Positions 12,111 to 24,763 of a stretch of DNA of 64,000 bases are shown here, piece after piece (the stretch's first letter is position 1; the number at the start of each line of letters is the position of its first letter). Under the pieces are notes generated by a model. That model saw nothing but the letters and a program-made list of their open reading frames with translations, did not search any database and was not told where the DNA came from. A program made the position numbers and the translations under genes. This stretch comes from Brachycybe producta. Lineage: Eukaryota > Arthropoda > Diplopoda > Playtdesmida > Andrognathidae. The stretch covers positions 248,001 through 312,000 of the forward strand of contig JAUPFP010000088.1 in NCBI GenBank assembly GCA_036925085.1. The letters run 5' to 3'.

Positions 12111-13885
12111 GTGTTGCTTTTTTTTTCGAAAATCAGGTGTTAATAAAGCATATCTTTAAAAAACCCATTTTATTGGTGTTTTGAAAATATAAATGTCAAT
12201 TAAAGAAAACTTTATTTTTGGCATAAGTTTTAATCTTAACGAGGTTTTTAAAAATAGATTTAATTAGTAGATATTAAAAAAAATAAAAGAGTCACTGATA
12301 AAAATGAAAACTTGACTGGTAAAGTTATCATTTCCAATAGAATTTTGGTTAGTTGCCCAGAGCTACAGTTTTAGGTTGCGCTAAAGCAAACTTTTTATTA
12401 TTATTATTATTCTAAAAGGGAGTTTTGCAAAACGAAAATTCCCCTTTTTCTCTACTCTTTTTTTCTCTCCCTACTCATTTAAAATGGGAGTAACCGGACT
12501 AATTAATCAAACTCTTCTTGTTTTGTATGTAGGATATATATATATATATATATGCATTAATTTTTGGACGCCATCTTAACACTCTATACTCTTGTTACTA
12601 TGTGCAAGATTGAAAGAAAAAAACCCCAACATTTTCTACTCCTGCTACTGAAATTCTATATATAAGAATATATGTGACATTTTTCCTTGTAAATTTAAGT
12701 ATTGATCCGTCTGTCTCTGACGTCAGTTTCATTAGATCTTTTGAAAAACCACCTACAAACATATCCTTTTTTAATTTTATAGCAAACACTAATTTGAAAT
12801 TTTTTTAAGTTTTGTAATCAAAATCTTTTAAGATTAGAAAAAAAAAATATTTTAAGACCATTTTTTTTTTACAATATTTTTTTGATGTTGAGAGTTTTCT
12901 TTTTTACACTGAAAAAAGGGGAAAAACAGAAGAGAAAAGGGGTCATAATTTTAAGGGAATATCACCCAATGACCCCTTTTTCTTAATTTAAAACAATAGT
13001 AGGCTGATAGCCACAGGGCGGCTCTGCCATCGCTAAAATTTAAAACTCAAGACTGAATGGAGCCAAAAATACAAGTTTTCTTCTTCTTCTTCTTCTCTAT
13101 TTTCTATTTTTCTTGTTCTTTTCAAGTTTTCTCTCTCTCTCCCTTGAGAAATAAGGAGGAGCGCCAGTGGCCGCTCCCTTTCACACCCCATTTTCTTTAC
13201 CCATCATTTTTGAATTTCATTCTTTCTAGTCTCTAAACTTAAACCTATTTACTAAACTCTTAACTACCTTGAATTTTTAACATCCTTTTTTTTAACTTAA
13301 GGGTATTATTTTCTCTTTCTGAGGTTGAACTGTAGTTGAACTTGTTTAACTATTAAAAAAAATACAGTGGCCCATATCTAACAGTTCATAAATATATTTA
13401 TAAATATTAGAGAGGCTAATGTTATGTTCAGTAAAATGTTGATTCTAAAAGGATAAATATGTACTGCTCCTATTTAATTTCGTGAAGCCCTAAAGTCCTA
13501 AACAACAGTGAAGATATTTTAGGCCTAAATTCAAGAAGGACACTGGACACCTGTACTCATAAGCCCAAAGGGCTGAAGCCTCCAGGACTTAAAAAATACC
13601 CCCTTTGACTTTTCAGATTCTCCCCCCTCCCCTCCCCTCCCAAACCAGAATCCAGAATCCTGAACATGATTCTAACCTTTTCTTATATTTAGTACCCTAT
13701 AAGAATGATTTTTGTAGCTCGAACCCCCCCCCCCCCCCCCCCCCCGGGGCACAAAGGGTTCAAATTGAAGTTTCAAGTACTAATTGATCTTGAATTTGGT
13801 TCTTATTTTTTCTGAGTTCAAATGATTGCAATAAAGCTATTGTACTAAAGTCTTTCCCAGTCAGAAATATTATATTGGGACAGTA

Positions 13886-14126
13886 TATACTTGCCACATC
13901 GTAAAGATGAAGCTTGTGACGTCAGAGGGATTGTTAACAAATTTCGAATTGTGTCTTTTAGTCTCGTAGAAAAAGGTTAATAACATAAGTTCTCAACAGT
14001 TTAAACACAAGGCTTCTTGAATTCTTTTGTTATTACCCTGTTTTTACCATACAAAATGACACAAGTCTTAAATTTTTGTCAACTCCTTTGACGTGACAAG
14101 CTTCATCTTATGATGAGGCAACTATA
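13886..14126. mobile_element. Element M: MITE with about 70-bp inverted ends
   Basis: tatacttgccacatcgtaaa and gatgaagcttgtgacgtcag on the left match tatgatgaggcaactata and acgtgacaagcttcatctt on the right. 241 bp, TA-bounded, no coding frame, one copy in the window. Confidence 0.75.
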
Positions 14127-14671
14127 CATTCCTTAATGGTTTTGTAGTATATTGTAATGGTTTTGAATTCTGAAATTATGAGCATTATTGAAGTTTTACC
14201 AAACACTATGTATTAGTAAGAAATATTTCCTAGTCCAGTATGATTATTAGTGGTTTTATAATAGCCCAATTATCAATCCAGTATGGAAAAATTATTCTCA
14301 GCTAGTATAATTTTTTTTCTGACTTGGGTTGGTCACTGGAGTCAAGGTTCTCTTCTTTTTCACTCGGATCATTGGTCATTGGGGGGGGAGGGGGCTTGCT
14401 CAGAGGCTTCAAATTGAAGTTCTTGAATTTGGGCCTAAACCATGGGAATAGATTTTGCTAAGTTTGGATCATCCAAGTATTTTGAGGGAGAAAAAAAAAC
14501 GGTATTCTAGTTTCCACTTCAACTCTCCCTTCTAACCCCTAGGCCTTGGCTTCACTTTGATTTCTTTTGATCTTTGCTGTGTCTGGGATAAGCTGATTAG
14601 AAAGTGGAAGGAACTAGTCCATTATTACGTTTACAAAGGGGTGGACATGTAGTTGTAGTGGTCAAGCTATG

Positions 14672-14714
<43 letters not shown>

Positions 14715-14832
14715 GGTAGAAATTTGAGCAGCCCAGGGTAGTCTGCAGGCGCGGCAGCATCCTCTAGAGCATGCTGCTACTGCAATCTCTTCCGAGAAAC
14801 GAGAAACGAAAGATGGGAGGGCGGAGGGAAAA

Positions 14833-15033
14833 CAGGCAATTAGAAAACGGAATGAACAGAAGTTGGTTCCGCCGTTTATATGACGAACGGCAACTTCTAA
14901 TTGGTTTGTTGTGTGGTTTGACGTTGAAAAGGGCGGAGCATATGACGTCAGACTACATAACAAACCAATTAGAAATTGCGTTCGTCATAAAAAGGGCGGA
15001 GCCAACTTCTGTCTATGCCGTTCTCTTAACACT
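14833..15033. mobile_element. Family A palindromic MITE, copy A2
   Basis: Starts caggcaattagaaaacgg and contains the gacgtcagactacataac core and gggcggagccaacttctg. The right end has decayed. Lies inside the larger inverted-repeat element 14712-15475. Confidence 0.75.
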
Positions 15034-15162
15034 TTTGTTTTTTCAAGGAGAAAAAAGTGTTTTCCCTCCGCCCTTCCATATTTCTTTTGTTTCTTTCTAA
15101 CACTTCCTTCATGCATCACTGATTAAAGGCGTTTACCGCCATTGTTTAAAATAGGGGAGAGA

Positions 15163-15367
15163 CAAGCATTTAGAAATCAGGACGAACACAAGTTGGCTCC
15201 GTCCTTGTTATGACGGACCGGCAACTTCTAATTGGTTGGTTATGTAGTCTGACGTCACATGCTCCGCCCTTTTCAACGTCGAACCACACAACAAACCAAT
15301 TAGAAGTTGCCGGTCGTCATAAAAAGGGCAGAGCCAACTTCTGTTTGTCCCGATTTCTAATTGCCTG
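15163..15367. mobile_element. Family A palindromic MITE, copy A3
   Basis: A well-preserved copy with both arms (cggcaacttctaattggt / accaattagaagttgccg) and the central tctgacgtcacatgctccgc. It ends ttctaattgcctg. Also inside element 14712-15475. Confidence 0.8.
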
Positions 15368-15471
15368 TGGTAGAAATTGGCTGCAGGATACTCGGAGGAG
15401 ATTACTGCCGCAGCATGCTCTAGAGGATGCTGCCACGGCTGCAGATACCTCTGGGCTGCGCAGATTTCTAC

Positions 15472-15475
<4 letters not shown>

Positions 15476-15557
<82 letters not shown>
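15476..15557. repeat. (TA)n microsatellite
   Basis: About 82 bp of TA repeats flanking element B on the right; its partner (14677-14711) flanks the left. Confidence 0.95.
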
Positions 15558-15558
<1 letters not shown>

Positions 15559-17030
15559 TGTATATACCTTCATATTTTATGTGGTCAATATCAATGTTAT
15601 TACAGAAATATTTTCTTTTACGAAATATTTTACCCTTTCATAGTAATAAACAACGGGACACCAAACCAAATTCACCATACGACTTAACTGTGTTTTTTTT
15701 ATCATTCCCTATTTTAATAATTCTATATCTACAATTGTTTATAAATTAATTTTTACAAAAAAATATTGGAACCAATATTAGTTTTTGCTGTTTAAATGTT
15801 TTTGTTTTCTTTATTCATCAAGAAATTACATTAAAAAAAAAGAAAAACATTTGCCATTTATTAGTTTTAATATACAATTGAATGGTGACGTCAAAGTTGC
15901 CTTGGAGTCACCTCCTCCTGACCTTCTGCACCCTATTTACAAAAAATTACAACCAGGTGTACCGATATATAGAGTTATAAGTTGGTTTGTTATAGTTAGG
16001 TCTACAATATTTGTTATCAATTAATTTTGTCAGCTGTATTTTCACAGTTCTGTCATTGAAAATGTTTTTTTTTTTCACACCTGAGGGTTTTTCTCTAAGG
16101 GCAAATAATGTATTTATTATACAAAAAATAATGTAAATTCTCTATTGAAATATTGGGCACACAAATACCCTGAGTCTATATTAAGTTTAAAAATAAAAGG
16201 CCTACAAAATATTTTATTATAGATTGTTTGGTGCCACCTTCAAGTTGTTGCTTTTTTTCTTCCTACTTCTAGAATGGCGCACTAGCTATTTGCCTTTAGG
16301 TTGGTGTTTTGAAAATGTTAACTTCTACCAATGAGGTTTCTCTAAAAGCCCGCCTAATTTACAAATTGTAAAACTTATTATCTGCTGCTGCACGCCACAT
16401 TTTAGTATTTTAAAGATTCAAGAAGGAATCTTGGTAATTGAATTTTAACTTGAACTCTCCAACTTCCAAGTAGGGTTCAAAGTTAAAAGATCTTTTTTAA
16501 AAACTTTTAGAAAAAATTGAAGAAGCTGTTTAAGACTTGAAATGTAAAAACACTTTTGACACAAACAACTTTTCATGCAATAAAACTTGCAAAGAGACTT
16601 GCATTTGCAACTTTGTAATAAACTCCCATATCACACATGAAACTAGTTTTACAAATATTTTTCTTATGTTGTTTACTGAAAGCTACCAATTACATATAAG
16701 AGAAAATAATAAATTGGAATTCAAAAAATTTGCATGCAAATTCAAACATGTGATGTCATCATTTCTAGTTCACTCACTACTAACTAATTGGTTGTTTCTG
16801 GAGAGTATCATATTAAAGAAATCTCCAAGAAGTTAAACGTGTTCAACTCCATGCGACTTTTCTTACACAAGTTTCAAAGAACGTTTCACCAAGTTGAATG
16901 TCAAATCACACTACAAGTTGCTATGTCTCAATTGCAAGTTTTGTCATATATGTAATTTTGTGGAAAGGTTTTTTGTGTGATATGGGATTAAGTTGGTAAA
17001 GTTTAGCCTTGAATAGGCATTGGCTGTATC

Positions 17031-17445
17031 CGAAAACTAAAGAAAAAGCTATTTACTGTTAATAAAACAGGAAAGCAAGTGTTCGGAAACGACAAGGGCG
17101 GGGGTGGAAAGGGCTACTTCCACCTATTCTTGTCAACGAAACAATAATCTAATCCATATACTTGTTTTCTCGAGAAGATAAAATTGAATAATATGTGAAG
17201 GACGACAGAATGTCAACATTGTTGATAGATGTGGTGCAGACGTCATGTTTACACCATGACCTCTTCATATTATAATCTTTATATGGCCTCATATTTGAGA
17301 AGAAAATGGCAAAATCAATCATGTCCGGAAATTCTTTTTTTTATATATATATAAATTGTCTAGTAGGGACAGGGAATCGTCATCACCCTTCAAGACTCCT
17401 TTAATAAGGCATAATGAAATAGGTATTAGTTTTCGAACACAGCCA
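17031..17445. mobile_element. Family F element, copy F1
   Basis: 415 bp with inverted ends tggctgtatccgaaaactaa and ttagttttcgaacacagcca. It shares internal blocks (acttgttttctcgagaag, gtttacaccatg, agaagaaaatggcaa) with F4 and, inverted, with F2 and F3. Confidence 0.65.
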
Positions 17446-17628
17446 CTATAAACCCCAATACAAATTGAGATACTTGCTCAACTATTGTTTTCAGTTTTTC
17501 ATTAGCCAATCAAAATGTATTTACAGTTTCTGTCTTTGTTAACTTTATCTTGATTAGTTCGTTTGAATGGTTTACTGAGATAAATTCTCACTTTGCACAC
17601 AGTATAATATAATATAGTGTAATGTCTA

Positions 17629-17911
17629 GGGCTCGGATTTTCATGCAATATCAAGCAAATGTTTCTCAATGTATGGACCAAGTGCCCATTGTGAAGTAAT
17701 CATCATCATCATCGTTAGAGCAACTGTAATTCTACTTTTTCTAACCAAAAAAGGTTGGTGTTAGGGGCTAGATGTCTGATTGCTATTAGTCTCTAGCCCT
17801 AACCTAACCGTAATTGTTGGTTGATTAACCAGATTGTTAGTTTACAATATTGGCACTTAGGCTACAAATTTGAGAAACATTTGCTTGATAATTGCATAAA
17901 AATCCGAGCCC
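17629..17911. mobile_element. Family C MITE, copy C1
   Basis: 283 bp with long inverted ends (gggctcggattttcatgcaa / ttgcataaaaatccgagccc) that continue as atatcaagcaaatgtttctc. Four copies in the window have the same ends, mostly next to TA, as for Tc1/mariner-type non-autonomous elements. Confidence 0.85.
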
Positions 17912-18760
17912 TTACTAATATGTGTTAAGTTTTGAAAGTTGTGAACATTATTGGATTGGTTTGTTTTTTATGTTTGCACCTTGCAACTCATCTGTCAAGA
18001 CCAAACAACATGATGATGAAGTTTCATTTGTTGCAATGTGTTTATTTGAGAATTTGAGAGACACATACACACATTTAAGAAATGTAATTTCTGTTTTCAC
18101 TTCCGTTGTGGCGGTGTTTTTTTGCCACAAGTAAAGTCAAAAAAATTTTAACCTCTCGTATCTTCTCACCTCACATTACATGGTTGACTCTTTTTTAAAC
18201 TTGTATAATGTAAACATACCCATGATGAGGGGTCATGTTTTAATTTTTTTTAAGAGGTTCCAGATGATAGACTGAACTTAAGTCTATTATAGACAAGAGA
18301 TCACCATTTTGTAGCCGTTTTTGTTTTGTTTATTTCGGGTCCTTTTTTTTTTTTTTTTGGTTGTTTATGTTACTTTGCGGTTAAGTACAAAGTGGATTTT
18401 TTGTTTACCTTGTGATAAGAGATTGGAGGGGATGACCTAAACGCAACTTAAAAATAATAACAGATTTCTTGTTGTGTGTGTTGTGCCCTTTCTTCAAAAT
18501 ATAGTTTCTATACATCTAAGGTCCAATTTGATGTTTTTTTTTCTTGGAATTGTTGACAAAATTGTTGTCGTCATAGAATGAATAAGTGAAAACATCATGA
18601 ATTATTTGTACCCCATCTTATCAAGGGCAGTTCATTTTAAGAGTCCGACGTTTTCTAAAAAAAACTTGAGACCAAACCGAGCCAATAAGACCCACAAAGC
18701 CCACCAGGCTCATGGGTAAAAAGCACACAAAGTCTATTTAGTATTTTCTTTGCATTTTCC

Positions 18761-18947
18761 AAAATTCGGCAAACATTCGTCAAAAATTCGGCGAACATTT
18801 ACCAAAAATTCGGCGAACATTCACCAAAAAATTCGGCAAACATTCGCCAAAAATTCGCCGAACATTCGCCAAAAATTCGCCGAACATTCGTCAAAAAATT
18901 CGCCGAACATTCGTCAAAAATTTGGCGAACATTCGCCAAAATTCGTC
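18761..18947. repeat. Minisatellite, about 22-bp unit
   Basis: About eight to nine units of the form aaaaattcgccgaacattcg with C/T and G/C variants. Each unit contains the near-palindromic ttcggcgaa or ttcgccgaa. The open frame across it (IRQTFAKNSPN-like repeats) reflects the repeat and not a gene. Confidence 0.9.
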
Positions 18948-19531
18948 GATTTCGGCAATTTTAACACGTTTAGTGTTAAAATTGAAGTCAGAATGTGGAA
19001 AAAAACTAGCGTTTTCTTTCAAAAGATGTAACGCAAAAATTAAAAGAGTTGTAAAACTAAAAACAGCAAAATAAGCTAAAAAAAAAATGATGTCAAATAT
19101 ATCCGATGTTACGTTTTCAATGTTTTTTGAGTTCAATAAATGTGTCATCTTGGCACAAGATTTTCTAATATAATTTACAGAAATAAATGCAAGGCCTCGT
19201 TTTTTAACACTTACAACTGAACAACTGACCCTCAGAATACGAGTTTAAAACTTGTGCCAAAAGTAAAACATAAGATGCAAATTCAGATTACTTTAGGTCA
19301 TAGGGTGTTTATTACATACAAATAAAACAAGTTTTATTTTGGTCTTTATTGTTAAGTTATCTGAGGAAGGCCGGTTCCATATGATGTGTGTACTTGTCGC
19401 ATATTTTCAGTAAAATAAAGATCCAGTTGTGGTATGCGATTCAGACTTCTCGTTTTCGGATTCACTCCTTGGGGACTATAAGTATAAACTGACTGACAAG
19501 TTTCTTGTTTCGCATGACAACCACACTACAA

Positions 19532-19656
19532 AATGTTGCGCAACATTGTATCATGTCTTTCATTTAGGATGGAATACAATAAACAATATTGTCTCTGTCA
19601 ATAGTGTCTCTAAACAGTCTAGCGACTGTATCTCGACAGAGTCAACAGTCGCTAGA
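19532..19656. other. Palindrome cluster
   Basis: A perfect 16-bp palindrome aatgttgcgcaacatt (19532-19547) is followed by a hairpin with perfect 13-base arms gtctagcgactgt / acagtcgctagac (about 19617-19656), and then by gtcgcgcgcgac at about 19673. Possibly a decayed element or a structured RNA; no class assigned. Confidence 0.5.
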
Positions 19657-21330
19657 CAAGGCCAGATACAAGTGTCGCGCGCGACTTTGTATCAAAGTGT
19701 CTACAAGGATTAACATGCAAAATAATTAACTATCAACCAGAAGTAGCACTAAGGTTGTCATTAGGGCACTAAGCAGCACTAATGCTATGCAATTGGTATC
19801 AAAATGTAATGTTAGGGGGGGGGGGGGAAGAATAACATCACAGGCGTCTCTTATTCTTTTCCCTTGCACGTGACGAACGAAAATGGCCGATTTACATAAC
19901 CTGTATACTCAAATACTTTTTGGCATACCCCCCCCCCCCCCCCCTTTCTTCACTTTTCTCGTTACTTTTTCTAGTCTTTGCTTCAATTAAATGTTGAAAG
20001 AACTTAACTTTTTTGTTAGTTTTTCTTGTTGGTAATCATTAGGTTTGACATTTGAAATGAGGCTTTAGAAAATTAGCTGGTCATTATCTTTCTTTTCTTT
20101 TTTGTGTGTGTGCTAAGTTTGTTTATTTATGAAATGGGGAAAGAAAAATGAAGCAAAAAACCATAATTTTCGATAAAAATGGACAAATTATTTAAAAAAA
20201 AGAGAGAAGAGGGAGGGGGGGAACTAAAACATACATTATTATAAGTGACTCATATCGAGTAATGAATGAAACTGTTTTGAAAAGTTTATTTTTTTTTTTC
20301 ATTCATCAGTGAAAATTCTTTCAATGGATGAATAAATAGTCTCTCAGGGAGCTTTTTAGCTTTTGAACTTTTACAGATTGTGTTACAAAAACACATAAAA
20401 AAAACTCTTTCAAGATTGCAAATTACATGTTGAGTTTTTAAATTTTCTTAACAATTTTGAACAATGGTTATTTTATTTTTGCAACCAAATAAAAAGTGCT
20501 TTTGATTTTGAAGAATGGTCAAAGCCTTTAAAATGCCCTTTTCTTCTGTCAAAATTTGTAAACTAATTTATAAAAAAAGTTGTTTAAAAATATGAATAAA
20601 TTTGTTTTGAGAGTCCAAATTACAATTTCAAACGATGACTCTTTTTTGATGTATTTATTGATTAGCAATTTAAATTTTTCGTGAGAAAATCTTATTCGTG
20701 ACTTTGGTCTTTAAATTTTAAAATTGAAGGATTAATCGTTTGAATATTTTCTTGTTGTTGTACTTTGGGGGTTCATGTAATACTAAGTTGAGCTTGATGA
20801 CGTGGTCAGTACTGGTCAGTCAGTTAAGTTCACTGGTCAAAATATGAATGGATTTTCAATTAGGCTAATGTCAATATAACATCACGATTTTTTTTTTAGG
20901 AAATGATGATCAGTGAGAGATTCTAATCTCAGGAGAAAGGAAAAAAAAAGTCCAAATCAGAAGAAAAAAACACTGAATAAATAAAATATTGGTCTAGGGA
21001 CTTAATGTTAAAACTTATATTTTATTAAAATGAACTTCTACGATGTGAATAGATAGAGAGAGCCTCTTGTCTTTGGAAGGTTTTATACACATTTTTTTGT
21101 GGCATGTCCCTCAAGGCGACAAGTTTGTTCAAATCTATACGATAATCGCGGTGACCAGAAGAGACAAAATTACTCCACCCTATTATATATAGACCCTTAA
21201 AAACCCTATTTATATACAGTACATGGTTTGAAGACGAAGAGCAAATCTTAAAAAGTTCAAATGTAAATAAGTTCAGAAGTATGCTGGACAAATTAAAATT
21301 ATGATTAACAATTTAACACATACAAAATTT

Positions 21331-21600
21331 TGGGTGCAATCGGAAACTATAAAGATGGTAAACATTAAGCTGTAAAGAATCTAGAAAAAAAATGATTGCT
21401 CTGCCTCTCAAAGACGATTCTTTAAAAGAAACGTTTCCGAATGTACTTCATAGCCTCATATAAGAAGGCTATGGCTATGACGTTTACATATCTAGAAACA
21501 TTCTTTACATTCTATGGATTTGAGGCTTGGCTTTCTTGAGAATTGTAGGCAGAGTTAGCATGGTTCCCGGACACGTTTTCTCTTCTAGCTACAGTTTGAC
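21331..21600. mobile_element. Family F element, fragment F2
   Basis: Starts tgggtgcaatcggaaacta and contains agcctcatataagaaggcta and agcatggttcccggacacgt. The right end is not defined. Confidence 0.55.
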
Positions 21601-22817
21601 AGTAAGTCATAATTTCAAGAAAAAAAACTTGTCACTTGAACTTCAACCCTATGAGTGCCAACATAGAAAATACACTCAATAGTCGTCTCCAAGAGGTGAT
21701 TTCTGATAGTCACATCGACTCTAGACAGTCCTGCCTGTGGGATTCTATTCTTGATGTTCGGTCAGTTAAGCGTGTACGCTTCCTGGGTCTTTTCTCGTTT
21801 GATTCTTGGACAACATAGTCCCTTCAGATTGAAGCTTACTTTTGGATCCTCAGATCTCTACAGCTGACGGCTGTTTACTGGACACTCTCTGGTTTTTGTG
21901 TCTAACAAATTCAAAACTAAATGTTTTGTTTGCAGTAAATGGGTCGGTCTATCAAGTGGTGAAATCATTTTACTGAAAAATTTAGGTATATATCATTCAG
22001 TGTTGCAAAGTGGCATGTTTAGTTGTAGTTGTTGTTGCTGCACCCTCAACATACTGTTGTAAAACAGGTATTGCGTTATATAGGAAACACATTTAAAGAA
22101 TATCAAGATTCAAAGTTTTTGAAGGAGGGTCTCAGGTTCCAGCCCCGTCTTTTGTTGGGTCATGATGACACAACAGTGGTCATTATTATAAGAAGGCGGT
22201 TCCGTCTCTCTTTTTTTTGTTGTTGTTGTTGCTCTAAGGACTTGCATGTTTCAAAGAAAGGTGTACATTTGAAATAAGTGAACACACCTCTGTATTTATA
22301 ATGCCCACGGTTTTTTTTTTTCTGTCTCTTTTTTTCTTACACGATAGACTTATATGTAGAATAATGTACAATGTAACATGGGCATGTCCTCAATGAAATT
22401 GCTGTTGGTTGTTTTGTAGCATTTCTCTCTTTCTTGTTGTCTAAAGGCAAAGTCGTTAAAATGAACATGAAGTTTAAAGTTTTCTATTTTAAATCTAAAT
22501 GAACATTACCTTAGTTCCAGGGAGAGAGAAAGAGAGAGAGAGAGGAGTATATTATCAACTGTAGTCTATATTTTTTAACATTGAGCATGCCGCCAGTGTT
22601 CTTTTTTTTCTCTTCTTATTATTATTCTTTTTCTTCCCCTTACCTGTTATCAAACTTAAAGATCAGTTAACATTTGGACGATTAAAGAGCTCAAACTTGG
22701 GCCCGACTCTTGTTCTTGTTTGTTTCATTTTTGGCCTTTTTTTTCTTCCTCTTCAACATTTATAAAATGATTTTCACTTTTGCAAACAATTGCACTTTTA
22801 AAATGTGACTCAGGGTC

Positions 22818-22925
22818 GTATTCTTAATGATTGTTAAAGCTAAATTCATAAATTTTTGATAGGAAGTTTCATGTAAATGTTGATGAGTTTAGTACTAGCT
22901 TTAACTTAGCAATCATTAAGAATAC
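22818..22925. repeat. Family E small hairpin, copy E3
   Basis: The cleanest copy: 108 bp with near-perfect inverted ends (gtattcttaatgattgtta and aacttagcaatcattaag). Confidence 0.75.
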
Positions 22926-23007
22926 TCACCTTATAATTTTAAATTTTTCATTTTGTGCCTACAGACTTTTGCTTCATTGCCATTCTGAATGGTCTCTTAA
23001 ATTCTAT

Positions 23008-23290
23008 TTAAGCTGATTTTAAAATGTAAACGCCCCTCGAACTCTTTGATTATTCTGTCTTTCAAGGAGCAAATTTAAGAGAAACATTATGTTTTTAGAA
23101 ACTAGAAGAGTAGCGCATGCACTTAAAAGGGTTTGGGTATATTTTAAAATAAGCTTTTAATGTGCGTTTAAAAACGACCCAACTTTCAGCACATGAATTT
23201 AATTTGTGTTTATAAGAAAAGTTTATTTTGAAATATATTTAAAAAAAACATACATATTTGCTTTGTAGCAACTTTTTTTCTTAAATGATG
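23008..23290. mobile_element. Family D foldback, copy D3 (right half decayed)
   Basis: gtaaacgcccctcgaactct, ttagaaactagaagagtagc and acgacccaactttcagc are clear; the right arm is mostly lost. Confidence 0.65.
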
Positions 23291-24105
23291 AAATCATCAA
23301 TGAATGATTTAATTACACTTTCAGTTAATTGAAAACGTAGTTTCATTAGGTGACTACTGAACTTGTATATAAATTTAAACAAAAGCACAGAAGAAGAAGA
23401 AAAAATTTATTAGGGCTCAAAAGCCCCCCATTAAGTTCTCAACCATTTGTTGAATGATGAATTGCTTTCAGGGTGTAAATTAGTTTTTGAAGATAAAGAG
23501 ATGAAAAGTACCAAAAAAAAAACATCATCATTCAGCCCCTCTAGTTATTTAAGGGATGGTGAAGATGAGGTGAGAGTAATTTCCTAATCAAACTGTGTTT
23601 TAAAATTGTGAAAAGAATTTTGATTTTTTTTTAAAAAAAAAGATAGATAAACACAGTGTTGAAACCATATTGCAAATATATGCATTATATGGTATATATA
23701 TATACAGGGTCTGTTGTATTTATTATCTGCTTATGGTGGGGGTGCCCCTTCTCGAAGAAGAAGAAGAAAAAAAAAGAGACAAGACTTGGCTTTGGTGGTG
23801 GGCCCTTATGGCCAAACACATAAATCACCTTTTATCTGTTACTCAGATGGTGTATTAGGTAAAGCGGGGGGGGGGGGGGGGGGGGGAAGGAGGGGGGGTT
23901 AACAGAGAAAAAAAGATGTTCAAAAGTTAAGATATAACAAAACACTTCATCTGTCTCTATCTCTATATTTTTTTAAAAGACTTCCATCTTATTCCTTATA
24001 TAAAAGATAAACATTCTTGTTAAAAGAACAACACAAAAATAAGAGAACAATTTTTTCTTGACATTTCAGTATTTTCTCGTTGTTATGTGTTTTAAGATTG
24101 GTACA

Positions 24106-24763
24106 AACGATCAATTCTAGCTTGTCAAGCCGGAATTTTTTCAATGCAAAAAATTGATCTATGTGTTATGGTTGAATTTTGTTAAATTCAAATTTAACTT
24201 CTATTGCTTATCAATTTTGGTTCGAACAATTTGCTCGGCGGTAATCAATCTACTTGAAATGTGAAATGAATGTGAACTGAAGGAAACTTGATGGTGTATG
24301 GCACAGTATGGGCATGTATGTTGGAACATACACATTTGCTTAAATCGTAATTTAATTCAACACAGTTCGAGAGCCATGTGGCAGGAGGAAAGAACAATCA
24401 CAAATATGCAACACGTTTAAGCTCTTATTTCTTTGATTATGGTTTGGATGGCCATTTCTACTTATACGGGGGTTTCTAGAAATCATTTCTTCCAGAAGTG
24501 CCCTGTTCTTTACAGCTATAGTAACCGTTCATGAAAGGCAAGGCTTTGCTTGGCTTTATGGTTTGCTAGTGATTCCCACTGAAGTTCATCTAGAATGAGG
24601 GTTACAATGGTGAAAAATATGAGCAATTATTTAAAAAGAAAAGAGTTCTTTTTGTTCACATACAATTTGAAAAGATAAATTAGACAGAATTGTTTTAAAA
24701 CGTTTATGTCTGTTTCGAGAAAAAAAAAATTCGAGAAATTACCAAGCCAGATTTGATCGTCTG
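24106..24763. mobile_element. Family K element, copy K1, with a nested retroposon tail
   Basis: The ends aacgatcaattctagcttgt and aagccagatttgatcgtct are inverted and match K2. About 658 bp. The retroposon-like stretch 24345-24475 lies inside it. Confidence 0.5.
24345..24475 (-). mobile_element. Retroposon-like 3' region, copy 1
   Basis: Read on the - strand it gives ccgtataagtagaaatggcc, aaagaaataagagct, ctgccacatggctctcgaac and then ttgaattaaatt. The same order occurs at 63753-63985. The A/T-rich oligomeric end suggests a SINE or LINE tail. No promoter boxes identified. Confidence 0.55.

Larger units (their letters stand above)
14712..15475. mobile_element. Family B: 764-bp element with about 95-bp terminal inverted repeats, flanked by (TA)n
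   Basis: The left end tgtggtagaaatttgagc and the right end gcgcagatttctaccaca are inverted over about 95 bp, including gcagcatcctctagagcatg versus catgctctagaggatgctgc. Both outer ends abut (TA)n tracts (14677-14711 and 15476-15557), consistent with insertion into an AT-repeat or a TA target. Two family-A MITEs lie inside. No transposase frame. Confidence 0.75.

Noticed and set aside
18750-19031. 93-codon frame with FAKNSPNIRQK repeats
   Set aside because: It is the translation of the 22-bp minisatellite. No start context, and no similarity outside the repeat.
19429-19713. 94-codon frame on the + strand
   Set aside because: Most of it covers the palindrome cluster. No recognisable domain, and the arms explain its sequence better than coding does.
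22100-22230. tRNA-like B box (ggttccagcccc) suggesting a SINE head
   Set aside because: The match is short, there is no A box at the right distance, and no second copy was found in the window.
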